Source of the DNA: Apibacter sp. B3706
Lineage (GTDB): Bacteria; Bacteroidota; Bacteroidia; Flavobacteriales; Weeksellaceae
DNA: 64,000 bases
Assembly (NCBI RefSeq): GCF_011082725.1
Contig: NZ_CP049715.1
Coordinates: forward strand, 992,001 to 1,056,000
Reading direction: 5' to 3'
Position numbers and translations under genes: made by a program. Positions 52,672-63,302 of this stretch are shown piece by piece (position 1 is the stretch's first letter; the number at the start of each line of letters is the position of its first letter). Under the pieces are notes generated by a model that made no database searches, was not told the DNA's origin, and worked only from the letters and a program-made list of their open reading frames with translations.

Positions 52672-54867
52672 TTAGTTAGCAACTTCGCTAATAAATTTAA
52701 TCCTCATAATTCGTAATTCATCTTCTGAATAGTCTTCTCCAAATTCATCCAACAAGACGGACATTTTATCACTTTCAGACTCCATCAAAAAATCTATAAT
52801 TTCGTCTTGTTGCTCTTCATCCAATAATTCATCTACATAGTAACCAATGTTTAGTTTAGTTCCTTGATAAACAATACTTTCCATTTCATTAAGTAAATCA
52901 TTGATTGATAAATCTTTTGCTTTTGCAATATCTTCAAAATCCAATTTTCTATCCGTACTTTGAATTATGAATACTTTATGAGACGATTTATTGGCTACTT
53001 GCTTAATGACTAAATCATCAGGACGTTCAATATCATTTTCTTCAACATATTTGGCTATATATTCAACGAAATCTTTTCCAAATTTCTTTGCTTTACCCTC
53101 TCCTACACCAAACACATTGGAAAGTTCTGAAAGAGTGGTCGGATAATGTAAAGCCATATCTTCCAAGCTGGGATCCTGAAATACGGCAAAAGGAGGAATT
53201 GCATTTTTCTTGGCAACTCTTTTTCTGATATCTTTTAAATCATCAAATAATTTTTTATCTAATGCTGTGCTACCCGCCGCTTGAGGAGTAACGATCGGAG
53301 TTTCCATTTCTTTTTCAAAATCAACATCCTCGGCTATAAAAATTTCCTTAGGATCATTAATAAATGTTTTGCCTAATTCAGATAATTTTAATAATCCGTA
53401 AGTTTCTATATCTTTAGTAAGAAAATTATGGACAATGGCCTGTCTGATGATGGATTTCCAAAAATTATCCGATTTATTTTTACCAAAACCAAAATAATCT
53501 TCAAATCCCAACTTATAGGATTTGGTAATGGCTGTTTCTTTTCCAACAGCTACATTAACCAGATCTTTTAATTTTAATTTTTCTTTCGTTTTTTCAACTA
53601 CGGTAAGGATTTGTTTCATTTCTTCCGCAACATTTACCATTGTTTTCGGATTCATGGAATTATCATCCATTTTTGCTCCCAAGCCATTTTTTTCGTCAAA
53701 ATCTTCTCCAAAATAATGAAGTAAATATTTTCGTCTGGACATGGATGTTTCCGCATAACCTACCACTTCTTGTAAAAGTTGTAAGCCTACTTCTCTTTCG
53801 GAAACAGGCTTTGAAGCTAGAAACTTTTCTAATTTCTCAACATCTTTATAATCGTAGAAAGCAAGACAATAACCTTCTCCTCCATCTCTTCCGGCTCTTC
53901 CGGTTTCTTGATAATAACTTTCTAAACTTTTGGGTATATCATAATGAATTACAAAACGCACATCCGGCTTATCAATACCCATTCCGAAAGCTATGGTTGC
54001 ACAAATTACATCCGTTTCCTCCATTAAGAATTTGTCTTGATGGGCTGCTCTGGATTTACTGTCTAATCCGGCATGATAAGGCAAGGCGTTTATTCCATTG
54101 ACTTTTAATAATTCAGCTAATTCTTCTACCTTTTTTCTGCTTAAACAATAGATAATTCCGGATTTACCCGGATTGTCTTTTATATATTTTATAATTTGTT
54201 TTTCAGGATTTATTTTAGGTCTGATTTCATAATATAAATTCGGCCTGTTAAAAGAAGATTTGAAAATTTTAGCATCCATCATTCCTAAGGTTTTTTGGAT
54301 ATCATCCTGAACCTTTGGCGTTGCTGTAGCCGTTAGGGCTATTATAGGTGTTTTACCGATTTTTTCAATTATGAATCGTAAATTTCTGTATTCAGGACGA
54401 AAATCATGTCCCCATTCAGAAATACAATGCGCTTCATCAATCGCAAAAAATGATAATTTTATAGTTTTTAAGAACTCTATATATTCTTCTTTAGTTAAGG
54501 ATTCGGGAGCTACGTAAAGCAATTTGGTTGTCCCGGATAATATATCATCTTTAACTCTTTTTATTTCTGTTTTATTTAATGAAGAATTAAGGACATGTGC
54601 TATTCCTTCACTTGAGGATATACCTCTGACAGCGTCAACCTGATTTTTCATTAAGGCTATTAAGGGAGAGACAACAATCGCTGTACCCTCTAATAATAAG
54701 GCAGGTAACTGGTAACACAAGGACTTTCCGCCACCTGTAGGCATCAATACAAATACATCGTTGCCGCTCAACAAATTCGTAATTACTTCTTCTTGCGGCC
54801 CCTTAAATGAATTAAAACCAAAAAATTTTTTTAATAATTTAGGCAAGTCTTTTTCCAAAGATTTCAT
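52672..54867 (-). CDS. recQ: ATP-dependent DNA helicase RecQ
   Basis: 731 residues. Walker A GGGKSLCYQLPAL, DEAH box FAIDEAHCISEWGHDFRP, motif VI QETGRAGRDG, then RQC and an HRDC domain (FQDPSLEDMALHYPTTLSEL). Length and order match RecQ. A 3'-5' helicase in recombination and repair. Confidence 0.95.
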   Translation of the reverse strand: MKSLEKDLPKLLKKFFGFNSFKGPQEEVITNLLSGNDVFVLMPTGGGKSLCYQLPALLLEGTAIVVSPLIALMKNQVDAVRGISSSEGIAHVLNSSLNKTEIKRVKDDILSGTTKLLYVAPESLTKEEYIEFLKTIKLSFFAIDEAHCISEWGHDFRPEYRNLRFIIEKIGKTPIIALTATATPKVQDDIQKTLGMMDAKIFKSSFNRPNLYYEIRPKINPEKQIIKYIKDNPGKSGIIYCLSRKKVEELAELLKVNGINALPYHAGLDSKSRAAHQDKFLMEETDVICATIAFGMGIDKPDVRFVIHYDIPKSLESYYQETGRAGRDGGEGYCLAFYDYKDVEKLEKFLASKPVSEREVGLQLLQEVVGYAETSMSRRKYLLHYFGEDFDEKNGLGAKMDDNSMNPKTMVNVAEEMKQILTVVEKTKEKLKLKDLVNVAVGKETAITKSYKLGFEDYFGFGKNKSDNFWKSIIRQAIVHNFLTKDIETYGLLKLSELGKTFINDPKEIFIAEDVDFEKEMETPIVTPQAAGSTALDKKLFDDLKDIRKRVAKKNAIPPFAVFQDPSLEDMALHYPTTLSELSNVFGVGEGKAKKFGKDFVEYIAKYVEENDIERPDDLVIKQVANKSSHKVFIIQSTDRKLDFEDIAKAKDLSINDLLNEMESIVYQGTKLNIGYYVDELLDEEQQDEIIDFLMESESDKMSVLLDEFGEDYSEDELRIMRIKFISEVAN

Positions 54868-54962
54868 TCTTAAACTTTAGTTTTTTATTAAATTTGCTGT
54901 TTATTAAATTAAATATACAACAAATTTCTTAAACAAAAAAATTATTTATTTTGGATGATCAA

Positions 54963-55913
54963 ATGATTTTAAAAGCAGGCAAAGATACTATTTTATTTGA
55001 AACAACCGAATTACAATCCTTATATAATCGTTTAGGTGATGATTTTGTTAAAGCGGTACGTTATATACTTGATTCTAAGGGTAAACTTGTTTTGTGCGGA
55101 GTCGGAAAAAGTGCACATATAGCCAATAAATTAGTAGCCACCTTTAATTCTACCGGAACACCGTCACAATTTTTACACGCCGCCGAGGCAAAGCATGGCG
55201 ATTTAGGTATTATTTCTAAAAATGATGTGGTCATCTGCATTTCTAACAGCGGTACTTCCTCAGAAATTCAAGGAGTAGCTCCTTTTCTTAAAGAATATTC
55301 TTCGGTATTAATAGCCATGACCTCTAATAAAAATTGCTTATTGGCAGAACTTGCTGACGTGGTTTTAGATACTCAAGTGGCAAAAGAAGCTGATCCTAAT
55401 AATCTGGCACCCACCACTTCCACTATAGTACAATTAGCTATGGGGGATGCTCTCGCAGTTGCCTTACTTCAGGCTAAAAATTTCACTTCTTCCGATTTTG
55501 CAAAATATCATCCGGGAGGCGCTTTAGGTAAAAAACTGCTTCTAAAAGTGGAACAATTGGTAAAACCTGACCGAAGACCTGAAGTTCAACTATCTGCTCA
55601 TCTTAAAGAAATTATCAATTCCTTAACGTATTCATCTTATGGTATCACTGTTGTTATTGAGGATCATAAGGTTAAAGGAGTAATTACTGACGGAGACGTA
55701 AGAAGGACCTTAGCTAAAGATGTGGATTATAACCAAATTACAGCTAAAGATATAATGTCTGTTACACCTAAAACCATTCAAAAAAATGAATTAGCCAGTG
55801 TTGCTTTTGAAGAGCTTAAAAATAATCAAATAGGTCAATTAGTTGTACTTGATGCAGAAAATTATGTAGGAATTATAGACCTGCACATTCTTTTGGATAA
55901 TGGATTTAAATAA
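54963..55913 (+). CDS. kdsD: Arabinose-5-phosphate isomerase (KpsF/GutQ/KdsD)
   Basis: 316 residues from ATG 54963; a TTG start at 54951 is possible. SIS domain with GVGKSAHIANKLVATF and SNSGTSSEIQG, ending with two CBS domains (GVITDGDVRR, VGIIDLH). It turns ribulose-5-P into arabinose-5-P for Kdo synthesis, which fits a lipopolysaccharide-bearing cell. tatC follows. Confidence 0.9.
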   Translation: MILKAGKDTILFETTELQSLYNRLGDDFVKAVRYILDSKGKLVLCGVGKSAHIANKLVATFNSTGTPSQFLHAAEAKHGDLGIISKNDVVICISNSGTSSEIQGVAPFLKEYSSVLIAMTSNKNCLLAELADVVLDTQVAKEADPNNLAPTTSTIVQLAMGDALAVALLQAKNFTSSDFAKYHPGGALGKKLLLKVEQLVKPDRRPEVQLSAHLKEIINSLTYSSYGITVVIEDHKVKGVITDGDVRRTLAKDVDYNQITAKDIMSVTPKTIQKNELASVAFEELKNNQIGQLVVLDAENYVGIIDLHILLDNGFK

Positions 55914-55957
55914 TTTTATTTAAATTAGAATCTTCTTTATTTAACTAAAAAAATTCA

Positions 55958-56779
55958 ATGGCTCAAAAAAAAGAGAATGATAATGCGAATATGCCGTTTC
56001 TTGCTCATATTGGCGTTTTAAGAAAGCATATTTTACGATCGTTAGTGGCTATATGTTTAGGGGCATGTTTCGTTGGATATAAAATTCATTTTGTAATGGA
56101 CCATATTATATTCGGTCCGATACATAAGAATTTTTTGACCTTTAAACTTATGAATTTTTTCGGTCGGATCTTTGGTTCTAATGATGTATTTGACATGCCT
56201 GACGAATTTCCCATCCAAGTGCGTAAAATTTTTGAGCAATTAAATACAGCCTTTTATGTGTCTATTGTTGGAGGCTTTATATTGGTATTTCCTTATGTTA
56301 TTTATGAATTATGGAAATTTATTTCTCCCGGACTAAAACCAAATGAAAAGAAAAATTCTTTGACTTTTTTCATATCAACTTATTTTCTCTTTATTCTCGG
56401 ATGTTGTTTCGGCTATTTTTTTGTTACTCCTCTGACAATGCACTTTGGTTATTTTTTTAATATTTCCGAAACCATTAAAGTTAACATTGATCTGTCCAGT
56501 TATATACGAATTTTATTACAAACCGTATTAGGAATGGGCTTGATTTTTTTATTGCCTGTTATTGTATATGTTCTTACCAGTATCGGTATTTTAACTCCAA
56601 ATTTCTTAAAAAAATACAGAAGACATGCCTTGGTTATTATTTTAATAATTGCCGGATTTATCACCCCCGGTGATATTCCTTCAATGCTCGTTGCCTCTTG
56701 TCCTTTATATTTATTATATGAAGCCAGTATATTGGTTTCTTCCTTGGTTTACAAAAGAAATAAAAGTGAAGCTTCTTAA
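55958..56779 (+). CDS. tatC: Sec-independent protein translocase TatC
   Basis: 273 residues with six membrane segments. MPFLAHIGVLRKHILRSL carries the conserved N-terminal basic motif, then FPYVIYELWKFISPGLKPNEKK, the family signature, and FITPGDIPSMLVA near the end. It binds twin-arginine signal peptides. Located 45 bases after kdsD. Confidence 0.95.
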   Translation: MAQKKENDNANMPFLAHIGVLRKHILRSLVAICLGACFVGYKIHFVMDHIIFGPIHKNFLTFKLMNFFGRIFGSNDVFDMPDEFPIQVRKIFEQLNTAFYVSIVGGFILVFPYVIYELWKFISPGLKPNEKKNSLTFFISTYFLFILGCCFGYFFVTPLTMHFGYFFNISETIKVNIDLSSYIRILLQTVLGMGLIFLLPVIVYVLTSIGILTPNFLKKYRRHALVIILIIAGFITPGDIPSMLVASCPLYLLYEASILVSSLVYKRNKSEAS

Positions 56780-56815
56780 TTACGCAATATTGTAAGCATT
56801 TGAGATTCTAATAAT

Positions 56816-57664
56816 CTAAAAAACACTTAAAATACTTTTAACTTCCTCTAAATAATAATTGCCGAATAAAATAGAATGAACCAGCAAAGGGTATAATTGG
56901 GTATAGGGTATACGTTTCTCCCATCCTTTTTCTAAAGGGTATTTAGAATTGTAACCTTCATAAAAATCGACGGAAAATCCTCCAAACAGGCGAGTCATGC
57001 CCAAATCCATTTCTCTATGTCCATAATAAACGGCCGGATCTAAAACCACCGGATTACCGGTATCTGATATTAAGAAGTTGCCACTCCACAAATCTCCATG
57101 GACTAATGAAGGAGTTTCTTTAGGAAAAATATCATCAATTTGTTGATAAAAATTTTCTGCCGCTCGTACTTCTTGATTACTTAAAGCATTCATATCAGTC
57201 AATTTTTTTATTAAGGGTTGCAAATGATATTGAGCATAGAATTCACCCCATGTAGACGATTTAGTATTTTTTTGAGGTAAACGTCCCACATAATTATCGC
57301 TACTGAATCCAAAAAACGGTTGAGGAATTTTATGCATCGAAGCAAGAGATTTTCCAAAATTTTCCCATATTTCTTCATTGGCTTCCCCTTTGGAAATTAA
57401 TTCTAGAATCAAATATTGCTCATTGCCACTATCATCAATTTTAATAATCTTAGGGGTTCTTAATGTATGGGTTTCCTCTATAGATTTTAGTCCTTTTGCT
57501 TCCTCTCTAAGCATTCCGGGAAATTCTTTTGTACTATTGGTTTTCATAAAAAAATTTCCCTCTTCAGATTGTAAAACGTATGACTTATTTGTGTCTCCGC
57601 CCGAAATAGGTTTATAAGTAGTTATCTTAATCGGTAAACGTTTCAGTATATTCTGCAGATTCAT
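56816..57664 (-). CDS. Fructosamine-kinase-family protein
   Basis: 282 residues from ATG 57664 (MNLQNILKRLPI); a start at 57709 adds an unsupported hydrophobic stretch. GGDTNKSYVLQ (nucleotide loop), LVHGDLWSGNFL (catalytic HGD) and DPAVYYGHREMDLGM (Mg2+-binding) are the hallmarks. It likely deglycates fructosamines. Confidence 0.88.
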   Translation of the reverse strand: MNLQNILKRLPIKITTYKPISGGDTNKSYVLQSEEGNFFMKTNSTKEFPGMLREEAKGLKSIEETHTLRTPKIIKIDDSGNEQYLILELISKGEANEEIWENFGKSLASMHKIPQPFFGFSSDNYVGRLPQKNTKSSTWGEFYAQYHLQPLIKKLTDMNALSNQEVRAAENFYQQIDDIFPKETPSLVHGDLWSGNFLISDTGNPVVLDPAVYYGHREMDLGMTRLFGGFSVDFYEGYNSKYPLEKGWEKRIPYTQLYPLLVHSILFGNYYLEEVKSILSVF

Positions 57665-57923
57665 GTTTGATTTTTTATAATTCAAAATAATATTTATTAA
57701 CAATATCAAAAAATATACAAAAATGTATTACTATTTTATAATATTCTAACATACTAATATATCAATATAAAAAACAAATAAAACTTTAAAATAATTGGAT
57801 ACATGCAACAATTAATACTCAACTAACTTTATTTATTATATCATTTTTTATATAAATATTGATTTTTATCGATATATTAATTATAAATAGCTAATTTTAA
57901 ATTTTATTCTAATAAAAAATTAC

Positions 57924-57931
57924 TAATTTTG
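57924..57931 (+). promoter_or_regulatory. TAATTTTG promoter box before the azurin gene
   Basis: TAnnTTTG match 83 bases upstream of ATG 58015. The gene-free region 57665-58014 shows no other structure; it is very AT-rich. Confidence 0.45.
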
Positions 57932-58014
57932 AAGAAACTAATTTTATACTCTTTTACATTTACTTTTCCTTAAAATCTGAACACTTTTAGTCAACCCTAA
58001 AATTTTAAGAATTT

Positions 58015-58557
58015 ATGAAAAAAAAGATTATTCTATTAGCACTATTTTTAATAAGCTCATTAAATATTTATACTTCTTGTAATAAAAAGGATTCATCGCA
58101 TAAAATTGATCCTTTATCTGCAGCCGCTTCTATGACAAAAGAAGATATTCAAAAATCCAAAGAGGAAGAGATTGCTAATCTTCCTGAAAATACTTTTATA
58201 GTAGAGGGAGATGATGCAATGCAATTTAATATACACGAATTAAAAGCAAAAGCAGGAAAACCCATTACCCTTACACTTAAACATGTGGGCAAAGCTAGTG
58301 TTAAAGATATGGGACATAATATAGTAATTATAAAACCGGGTACCAATTTTAATGATTTTGCAAATCGAGCAGCTAAGGATGCGGCTGATGATTATATTCC
58401 TAAAAATAATCCGTCAATTGTTGCCCATACCAAATTGTTAGGAGGAGGTGAACAAGATACGATAACCTTTACAATTAATGAAAAAGGAACTTATGAATAT
58501 TTATGTACATTTCCCGCGCATAGTGCGACAATGAGAGGTAAACTTATCGTAGAATAA
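58015..58557 (+). CDS. Lipoprotein azurin (type I copper protein)
   Basis: 180 residues. Lipoprotein signal with Cys22 (IYTSC). Copper ligands are in place: H101 (DMGHN), C164, H169 and M173 (CTFPAHSATM). A linker precedes the cupredoxin fold. It carries electrons in the cell envelope. Confidence 0.92.
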   Translation: MKKKIILLALFLISSLNIYTSCNKKDSSHKIDPLSAAASMTKEDIQKSKEEEIANLPENTFIVEGDDAMQFNIHELKAKAGKPITLTLKHVGKASVKDMGHNIVIIKPGTNFNDFANRAAKDAADDYIPKNNPSIVAHTKLLGGGEQDTITFTINEKGTYEYLCTFPAHSATMRGKLIVE

Positions 58558-58579
58558 ATTTTTAACTTTTAAAATAAAA

Positions 58580-58604
58580 AAAACAGGAAGTATATTCCTG
58601 TTTT
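58580..58604. terminator. Terminator after azurin
   Basis: 10-bp stem AAAACAGGAA/TTCCTGTTTT with loop GTATA; shared in both directions by the two convergent genes around it. Confidence 0.85.
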
Positions 58605-58627
58605 ATTATTTTATATAAAAATTAAAT

Positions 58628-59395
58628 CTATTTAATTTTTGGCGCTTGTAAATAAAAATTATGGGCCGTTTTTAATATATATTCCTCATTTATATCCGAA
58701 TAGTCTATACAACTGACTTGAGAATTTACATCATCATTATATAATTGGCGATACACATTGGATCGAACAAATGGATAATATTTTCCTTTTTTAACTAATA
58801 GCATTAACACCGTTAATAAATCTTTATCATTTTTATCTGTTGAATTATAAAAATCAACAAGAAATGGTATGGACTCAATAGCATTAATTTCCAATAAAGC
58901 TTTTTTAAAGTTGAGACCCATATATTGATTTTTTAAAGAGGTTTCACGTATAAATTCTTGAATATTTTTTCGATATTGTTTTAAAAACTTTTTTTGTCTT
59001 GCACTCCATTTGGGATCATTAACCGAAGTAGGCAGCTTTCCGAAAATTTTATTTTCCTCATAGATCGCTAGGGAATCCATATCTTCGCTTGAAGATTTAA
59101 TTTCGGGATAAACCATAGTATAGGTAAATTTTTCTTTGATTGTCAATTTATCAAAATCTTTTTCCGATAAGTACCTATCATTATATTCATTTGATTCAAT
59201 ACCATTGATAGATGATAATTTTGAAATCAACTTTTCAATTTTTGATAAATTATAAGATGGTATTGAATTTTTTAAACGTTCTTCTTGATTTATACTTTTT
59301 ATATTAGTTGAATCAATCGAAATGTTATTTTCAGTTTCTTGAGCAATATAAATATTAAAAATCAATAGAATAATAAGTAAAAATTTTTCTCTCAT
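58628..59395 (-). CDS. Secreted protein of unknown function
   Basis: 255 residues. Signal peptide (FLLIILLIFNIYIA) followed by a polar segment with ENNISIDSTN, then helical. Contains a YSDINEEYILKTAHNFYLQA end. No domain recognised. Its promoter region is the long AT-rich gap to 59976. Confidence 0.55.
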   Translation of the reverse strand: MREKFLLIILLIFNIYIAQETENNISIDSTNIKSINQEERLKNSIPSYNLSKIEKLISKLSSINGIESNEYNDRYLSEKDFDKLTIKEKFTYTMVYPEIKSSSEDMDSLAIYEENKIFGKLPTSVNDPKWSARQKKFLKQYRKNIQEFIRETSLKNQYMGLNFKKALLEINAIESIPFLVDFYNSTDKNDKDLLTVLMLLVKKGKYYPFVRSNVYRQLYNDDVNSQVSCIDYSDINEEYILKTAHNFYLQAPKIK

Positions 59396-59976
59396 AAGCG
59401 CATATAATATTAGTTTATTTCATAATAGTAATCAATATTACATTAAAAAGCAATATAAACCGTTCGAAACATTTTATATAAAAACTCGCTTTTAATAGTA
59501 ATGTTTTAGAGTAAATCTTATGGATACAGATTTATTCTCTCAAATACTTTGCAATATAAACAATAATTTATCATAAATAGCAATTTATTTTCATAAAATA
59601 GAATAATATTTGTCCTATAATTAGCATTTTGAAATGAAAGATTAAGAACATAGAAATATTCAATTTATATTTTTTATATAAAAAAAATCATTTATAAAAA
59701 TTTATAATATACAATTATGATTTTTACAGCTATAATTATTTTTTATATTTTAAAAACTAAATATTTGATATAAGACATACAACTATATCAAATAAAATAA
59801 GTAAATAATATAAAAAGGAGAATGATATCAATAATATTAGATTTCATTCTCCTTTTTAGTATGTTAAGTGAATATATTTATGATTCAATTATTAATTCTT
59901 CAATAAAATACAATGTTCAATATATTATTTAAATTTTATATATAATTGCTTGAACGGAGTACTTGAAAAATAAGAA
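59396..59976. other. Gene-free AT-rich region holding the purA terminator
   Basis: No open reading frame of note. The only clear structure is the hairpin at 59812-59857. The rest holds promoter material for the secreted-protein gene at 58628 and nothing else recognisable. Confidence 0.6.
59812..59857 (-). terminator. Terminator of purA
   Basis: 14-bp perfect stem (59812-59825, 59844-59857) with an 18-base loop; on the minus strand it ends in a T-run. It lies about 120 bases after the purA stop. Confidence 0.75.
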
Positions 59977-61263
59977 TTATTTTAAATTAGATTTAATTAT
60001 ATTTTGCGATCTTTCAGGACCTACAGAAACTAAATATATTTTAACTCCAAGAAAATTTTCAATAAATTCTAAATATTTTTTAGCTAAAATAGGTAATTCT
60101 TCATAAGAGGTAACTTTTGAAATATCTTCTTTCCAACCGTCTAAATCTTGGTAAATAACTTCATAGTTTGCTAATTCTTCAATAGTAGACGGGAAAATAT
60201 CTGTTATAGTACCTTCAGGCGTTTTATAGGCGGTTCCCACTTTAATTTTATCAAAATCACTTAATACATCCAATTTGGTTATTACTAAATGTGTAATCCC
60301 ATTAATCATGCATGAATAGCGTAAGGCTACTAAGTCTAACCAACCACAACGACGCGGACGACCGGTTGATGCCCCATATTCATTACCAATTTTACGTATA
60401 AGTTCTCCTGTTTCGTTTTCCAATTCAGTGGGAAAAGCCCCGTTACCAACCCGTGTACAATATGCTTTGGATACTCCTATTAAATTTTTTAAACTGGTTG
60501 GTGGAACCCCAGCTCCTACGGTTGTGCCTCCGGTAGTGGGAGACGATGAAGTTACATAAGGATAGGTTCCGAAATCTATATCTAACATAAGTGCCTGAGC
60601 ACCTTCAAACAGAACATTTTTATCTTCTTTTATCGCATGATTTATTTCGTATTCTGAATCTATAATGCGATTTTTAAGTTTTTCTCCAAATTCAAGATAT
60701 TTTGTGTAAATATCATCAAATTTTAATGGTTCTTTGTTAAACAGCTTTTCAAATAAAACATTTTTGACGTTAAGATTTTCCTTTATTTTAGTTTTTAAAA
60801 CTTCAGGATTTAATAAATCAATGGCTCTGATTCCTGTTCTTGAAATTTTATCTTCATAACAAGGTCCTATCCCTCTTTTGGTTGTTCCAATTTGAGAACT
60901 TCCTGCAAATTCTTCTCTATAGGTATCAAGTAAAATATGATACGGCATAATGATATGAGCCCTGCTGCTGATAAAAACATGATCGGTATTTAAACCTCTT
61001 TTTTCAATTTGTTCTATTTCATTGAAAAAAGCTTCAGGATTTACTACCACCCCATTTCCTATGATACATTTTCCTTTACATTGAAGAACTCCGGAAGGCA
61101 AAAGATGTAATACAAATTTATCTTCTCCTACGTATACTGTATGTCCTGCATTATTTCCTCCTTGATAGCGTACTACATAATCTGATTTTTCCGCTAAAAC
61201 GTCTGTAATTTTTCCTTTTCCTTCGTCGCCCCATTGTAAGCCGACAACAACATATGTTGACAT
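59977..61263 (-). CDS. purA: Adenylosuccinate synthetase
   Basis: 428 residues. GLQWGDEGKGKI at the start binds GTP/IMP, GNNAGHTVYV and QIGTTKRGIGPCYEDK follow, and ALMLDIDFGTYPYVTSSSP is the family signature. It makes adenylosuccinate from IMP and aspartate in AMP synthesis. Full length. Confidence 0.97.
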   Translation of the reverse strand: MSTYVVVGLQWGDEGKGKITDVLAEKSDYVVRYQGGNNAGHTVYVGEDKFVLHLLPSGVLQCKGKCIIGNGVVVNPEAFFNEIEQIEKRGLNTDHVFISSRAHIIMPYHILLDTYREEFAGSSQIGTTKRGIGPCYEDKISRTGIRAIDLLNPEVLKTKIKENLNVKNVLFEKLFNKEPLKFDDIYTKYLEFGEKLKNRIIDSEYEINHAIKEDKNVLFEGAQALMLDIDFGTYPYVTSSSPTTGGTTVGAGVPPTSLKNLIGVSKAYCTRVGNGAFPTELENETGELIRKIGNEYGASTGRPRRCGWLDLVALRYSCMINGITHLVITKLDVLSDFDKIKVGTAYKTPEGTITDIFPSTIEELANYEVIYQDLDGWKEDISKVTSYEELPILAKKYLEFIENFLGVKIYLVSVGPERSQNIIKSNLK

Positions 61264-61515
61264 ATATAGTTTAATTTATAATAGTTTTATTATTTTATAG
61301 AAATTACTTAAAAAAAGCAACTCTTTTTGCAAAATTAATTGATTATTATTAATAGCTGCTATTTTACTTAAAAAGTAATTGACATTTTATTACCATATAT
61401 TAAAATATGAGCTTATTAAAATTAATTTATTTAAGCATCTTACGGATCATTATTTATTTAATGATGGTATATCTGCAAAAAATCACTTCTTCTTAACAAG
61501 CTCATAAAAGAAATT

Positions 61516-62976
61516 TTATTTTACCGGAATGTTTTTAAGAATTTCCAGTAAGAAATCCCAAAATTTTTGAACCGATGATATACTAACTCTTTCTTTAGGA
61601 GAGTGGGCTCCTTTAATAGTTGGCCCGAATGAAATCATATCCATTGATGGATATTTTTCACCAATAATTCCACATTCCAACCCTGCATGACAAGCCTGAA
61701 CAGAAGGTTTCTCCCCGTATTTTTTTTCATAAATACTTTCCGCCAGTTTTAATATTTCTGAAGAGGGATTGGGCTTCCATCCGGGATATGAACCGGTTAA
61801 TTCAACTTTCATTCCTCCTAACTGTAATGCAGCTTCAAGTGACGTTGCCACCCACATTTTAGAACTTTCAACTGATGATCGCGTTAAACATTGTATTTCA
61901 GCCTTTCCTTTTTCCAATTTTACTCTTGCAATATTATTTGAGGCTTCTACTAATCCTTCGATATCCGGACTCATTCGAAATACTCCGTTAGAAGCAGCTT
62001 GTAGACTTGAGATAAATTTTTTACTGTCTTCAACGCTTAATCCTTTTTCTACATGGTCTATCTGAGAAAGATGAATAGTCAGATTACTATCTATACTACT
62101 AAATTCTGATTTGATCTCTGAATATAGATGATTAAATTGTTCTTGTAATTTGCTTTCAAATTCAGAGGATATTGAAAATATTGCAGAAGCTTCTCTGGGT
62201 ATAGCATTTCTCAAGCCTCCTCCATCAACAGAAATCAATTGAATATTAAATTTTAAAAAATCATATAAAAAACGGTTTAATAACTTATTAGAATTACCTA
62301 AACCTTTATGAATTTCCATTCCGGAATGACCTCCATGTAAACCGGACAAATTAATTCGGTAAGTTTTAGAATTTTTATTGATTTCTTTTTCTTCATAATT
62401 TGCTTTCGCTGTAACATCAATTCCTCCCGCACAACCTATGTCAATTTCATCATCTTCTTCTGTATCCAAATTAAGCAAAATATCTCCTGATAATATATCT
62501 TTACTTAATTCGAATGCTCCGGTTAAACCGGTTTCTTCGTCAATGGTAAATAAAGCTTCTATAGCCGGATGCTTAATATCTTTTGAAGATAAAACACTCA
62601 TTATGGCAGCGACTCCTATTCCGTTGTCTGCCCCTAAGGTTGTACCTAATGCATGAACCCAATCTCCTTCATAAGTCATTTGTATTCCTTGGGTTTCAAA
62701 ATCAAAATCAACATCATTATTTTTTTGGCAGACCATGTCCAAATGGGATTGTAAAACCACCTTTTTTCTATTTTCATATCCCGGAGTTGCCGGTTTTTTT
62801 ATTACCACATTTCCACAGATATCTTCAATAGTTTCTAAATGTAAAGATGCTCCAAAGTCTTTAATAAATTTGATAACTTTTTCTTCTTTTTTAGAAGGTC
62901 TTGGTACGGAGTTCAAATCTGCAAAATGATTCCATATAGACTCGGGTTTCAATTTCTTAATAGTGTTGTTATTCAT
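61516..62976 (-). CDS. pepD: Aminoacyl-histidine dipeptidase (PepD, M20 family)
   Basis: 486 residues. Metal-binding motifs LQSHLDMVCQ, TLGADNGIGVAA, TIDEETGLTGA and the glycine-rich GLHGGHSGMEIH are present in order. It cleaves dipeptides such as carnosine (Xaa-His). Divergent from pepP. Confidence 0.93.
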   Translation of the reverse strand: MNNNTIKKLKPESIWNHFADLNSVPRPSKKEEKVIKFIKDFGASLHLETIEDICGNVVIKKPATPGYENRKKVVLQSHLDMVCQKNNDVDFDFETQGIQMTYEGDWVHALGTTLGADNGIGVAAIMSVLSSKDIKHPAIEALFTIDEETGLTGAFELSKDILSGDILLNLDTEEDDEIDIGCAGGIDVTAKANYEEKEINKNSKTYRINLSGLHGGHSGMEIHKGLGNSNKLLNRFLYDFLKFNIQLISVDGGGLRNAIPREASAIFSISSEFESKLQEQFNHLYSEIKSEFSSIDSNLTIHLSQIDHVEKGLSVEDSKKFISSLQAASNGVFRMSPDIEGLVEASNNIARVKLEKGKAEIQCLTRSSVESSKMWVATSLEAALQLGGMKVELTGSYPGWKPNPSSEILKLAESIYEKKYGEKPSVQACHAGLECGIIGEKYPSMDMISFGPTIKGAHSPKERVSISSVQKFWDFLLEILKNIPVK

Positions 62977-63075
62977 ATCTTATCTTATTAAGAGGAATTT
63001 TTATTGAACAAATTTCGCTTTTTTTTATAAAAAAAACCTGCAATTTTTGCCTTTAAATACATAAAAAAAGAAAAA

Positions 63076-63107
63076 CCTAATTTAAATTTTAATAATTAAC
63101 AATTAGG
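63076..63107 (-). terminator. Orphan minus-strand hairpin with T-rich tail
   Basis: CCTAATT (63076-63082) pairs with AATTAGG (63101-63107); on the minus strand a T-rich tail follows. No gene ends here, so a small minus-strand RNA from the pepP side is possible but not supported otherwise. Confidence 0.35.
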
Positions 63108-63275
63108 CTATTTAATGTTTATTGATAATATTTAGAAATATAGCCTTTCATTTTATTAATAATGCATTTATATGCTCTTTTGTAATAATAAATTTATCTA
63201 TATAACAATAAAGTAAATAATCTAAAAAAGCTCATTTAACTTTTCTAAAATTATAAAGAGTTGAAGTATTATTGT

Positions 63276-63283
63276 TATTTTTG
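63276..63283 (+). promoter_or_regulatory. TATTTTTG box before pepP
   Basis: TAnnTTTG match 19 bases before ATG 63303. Confidence 0.5.
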
Positions 63284-63302
63284 ATAAATAAAAATTAGTT
63301 AA

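Larger units (their letters stand above)
62977..63302. other. Gene-free divergent region between pepD and pepP
   Basis: 326 bases, AT-rich. It holds a TATTTTTG box at 63276-63283 for pepP and a hairpin at 63076-63107. No gene seen. Confidence 0.6.

Noticed and set aside
59611-59631. TGTCCTA followed by ATTTTG in the host region as a sixth late-promoter copy
   Set aside because: The distance to the TTTG box is only about 20 bases and there is no gene start behind it.
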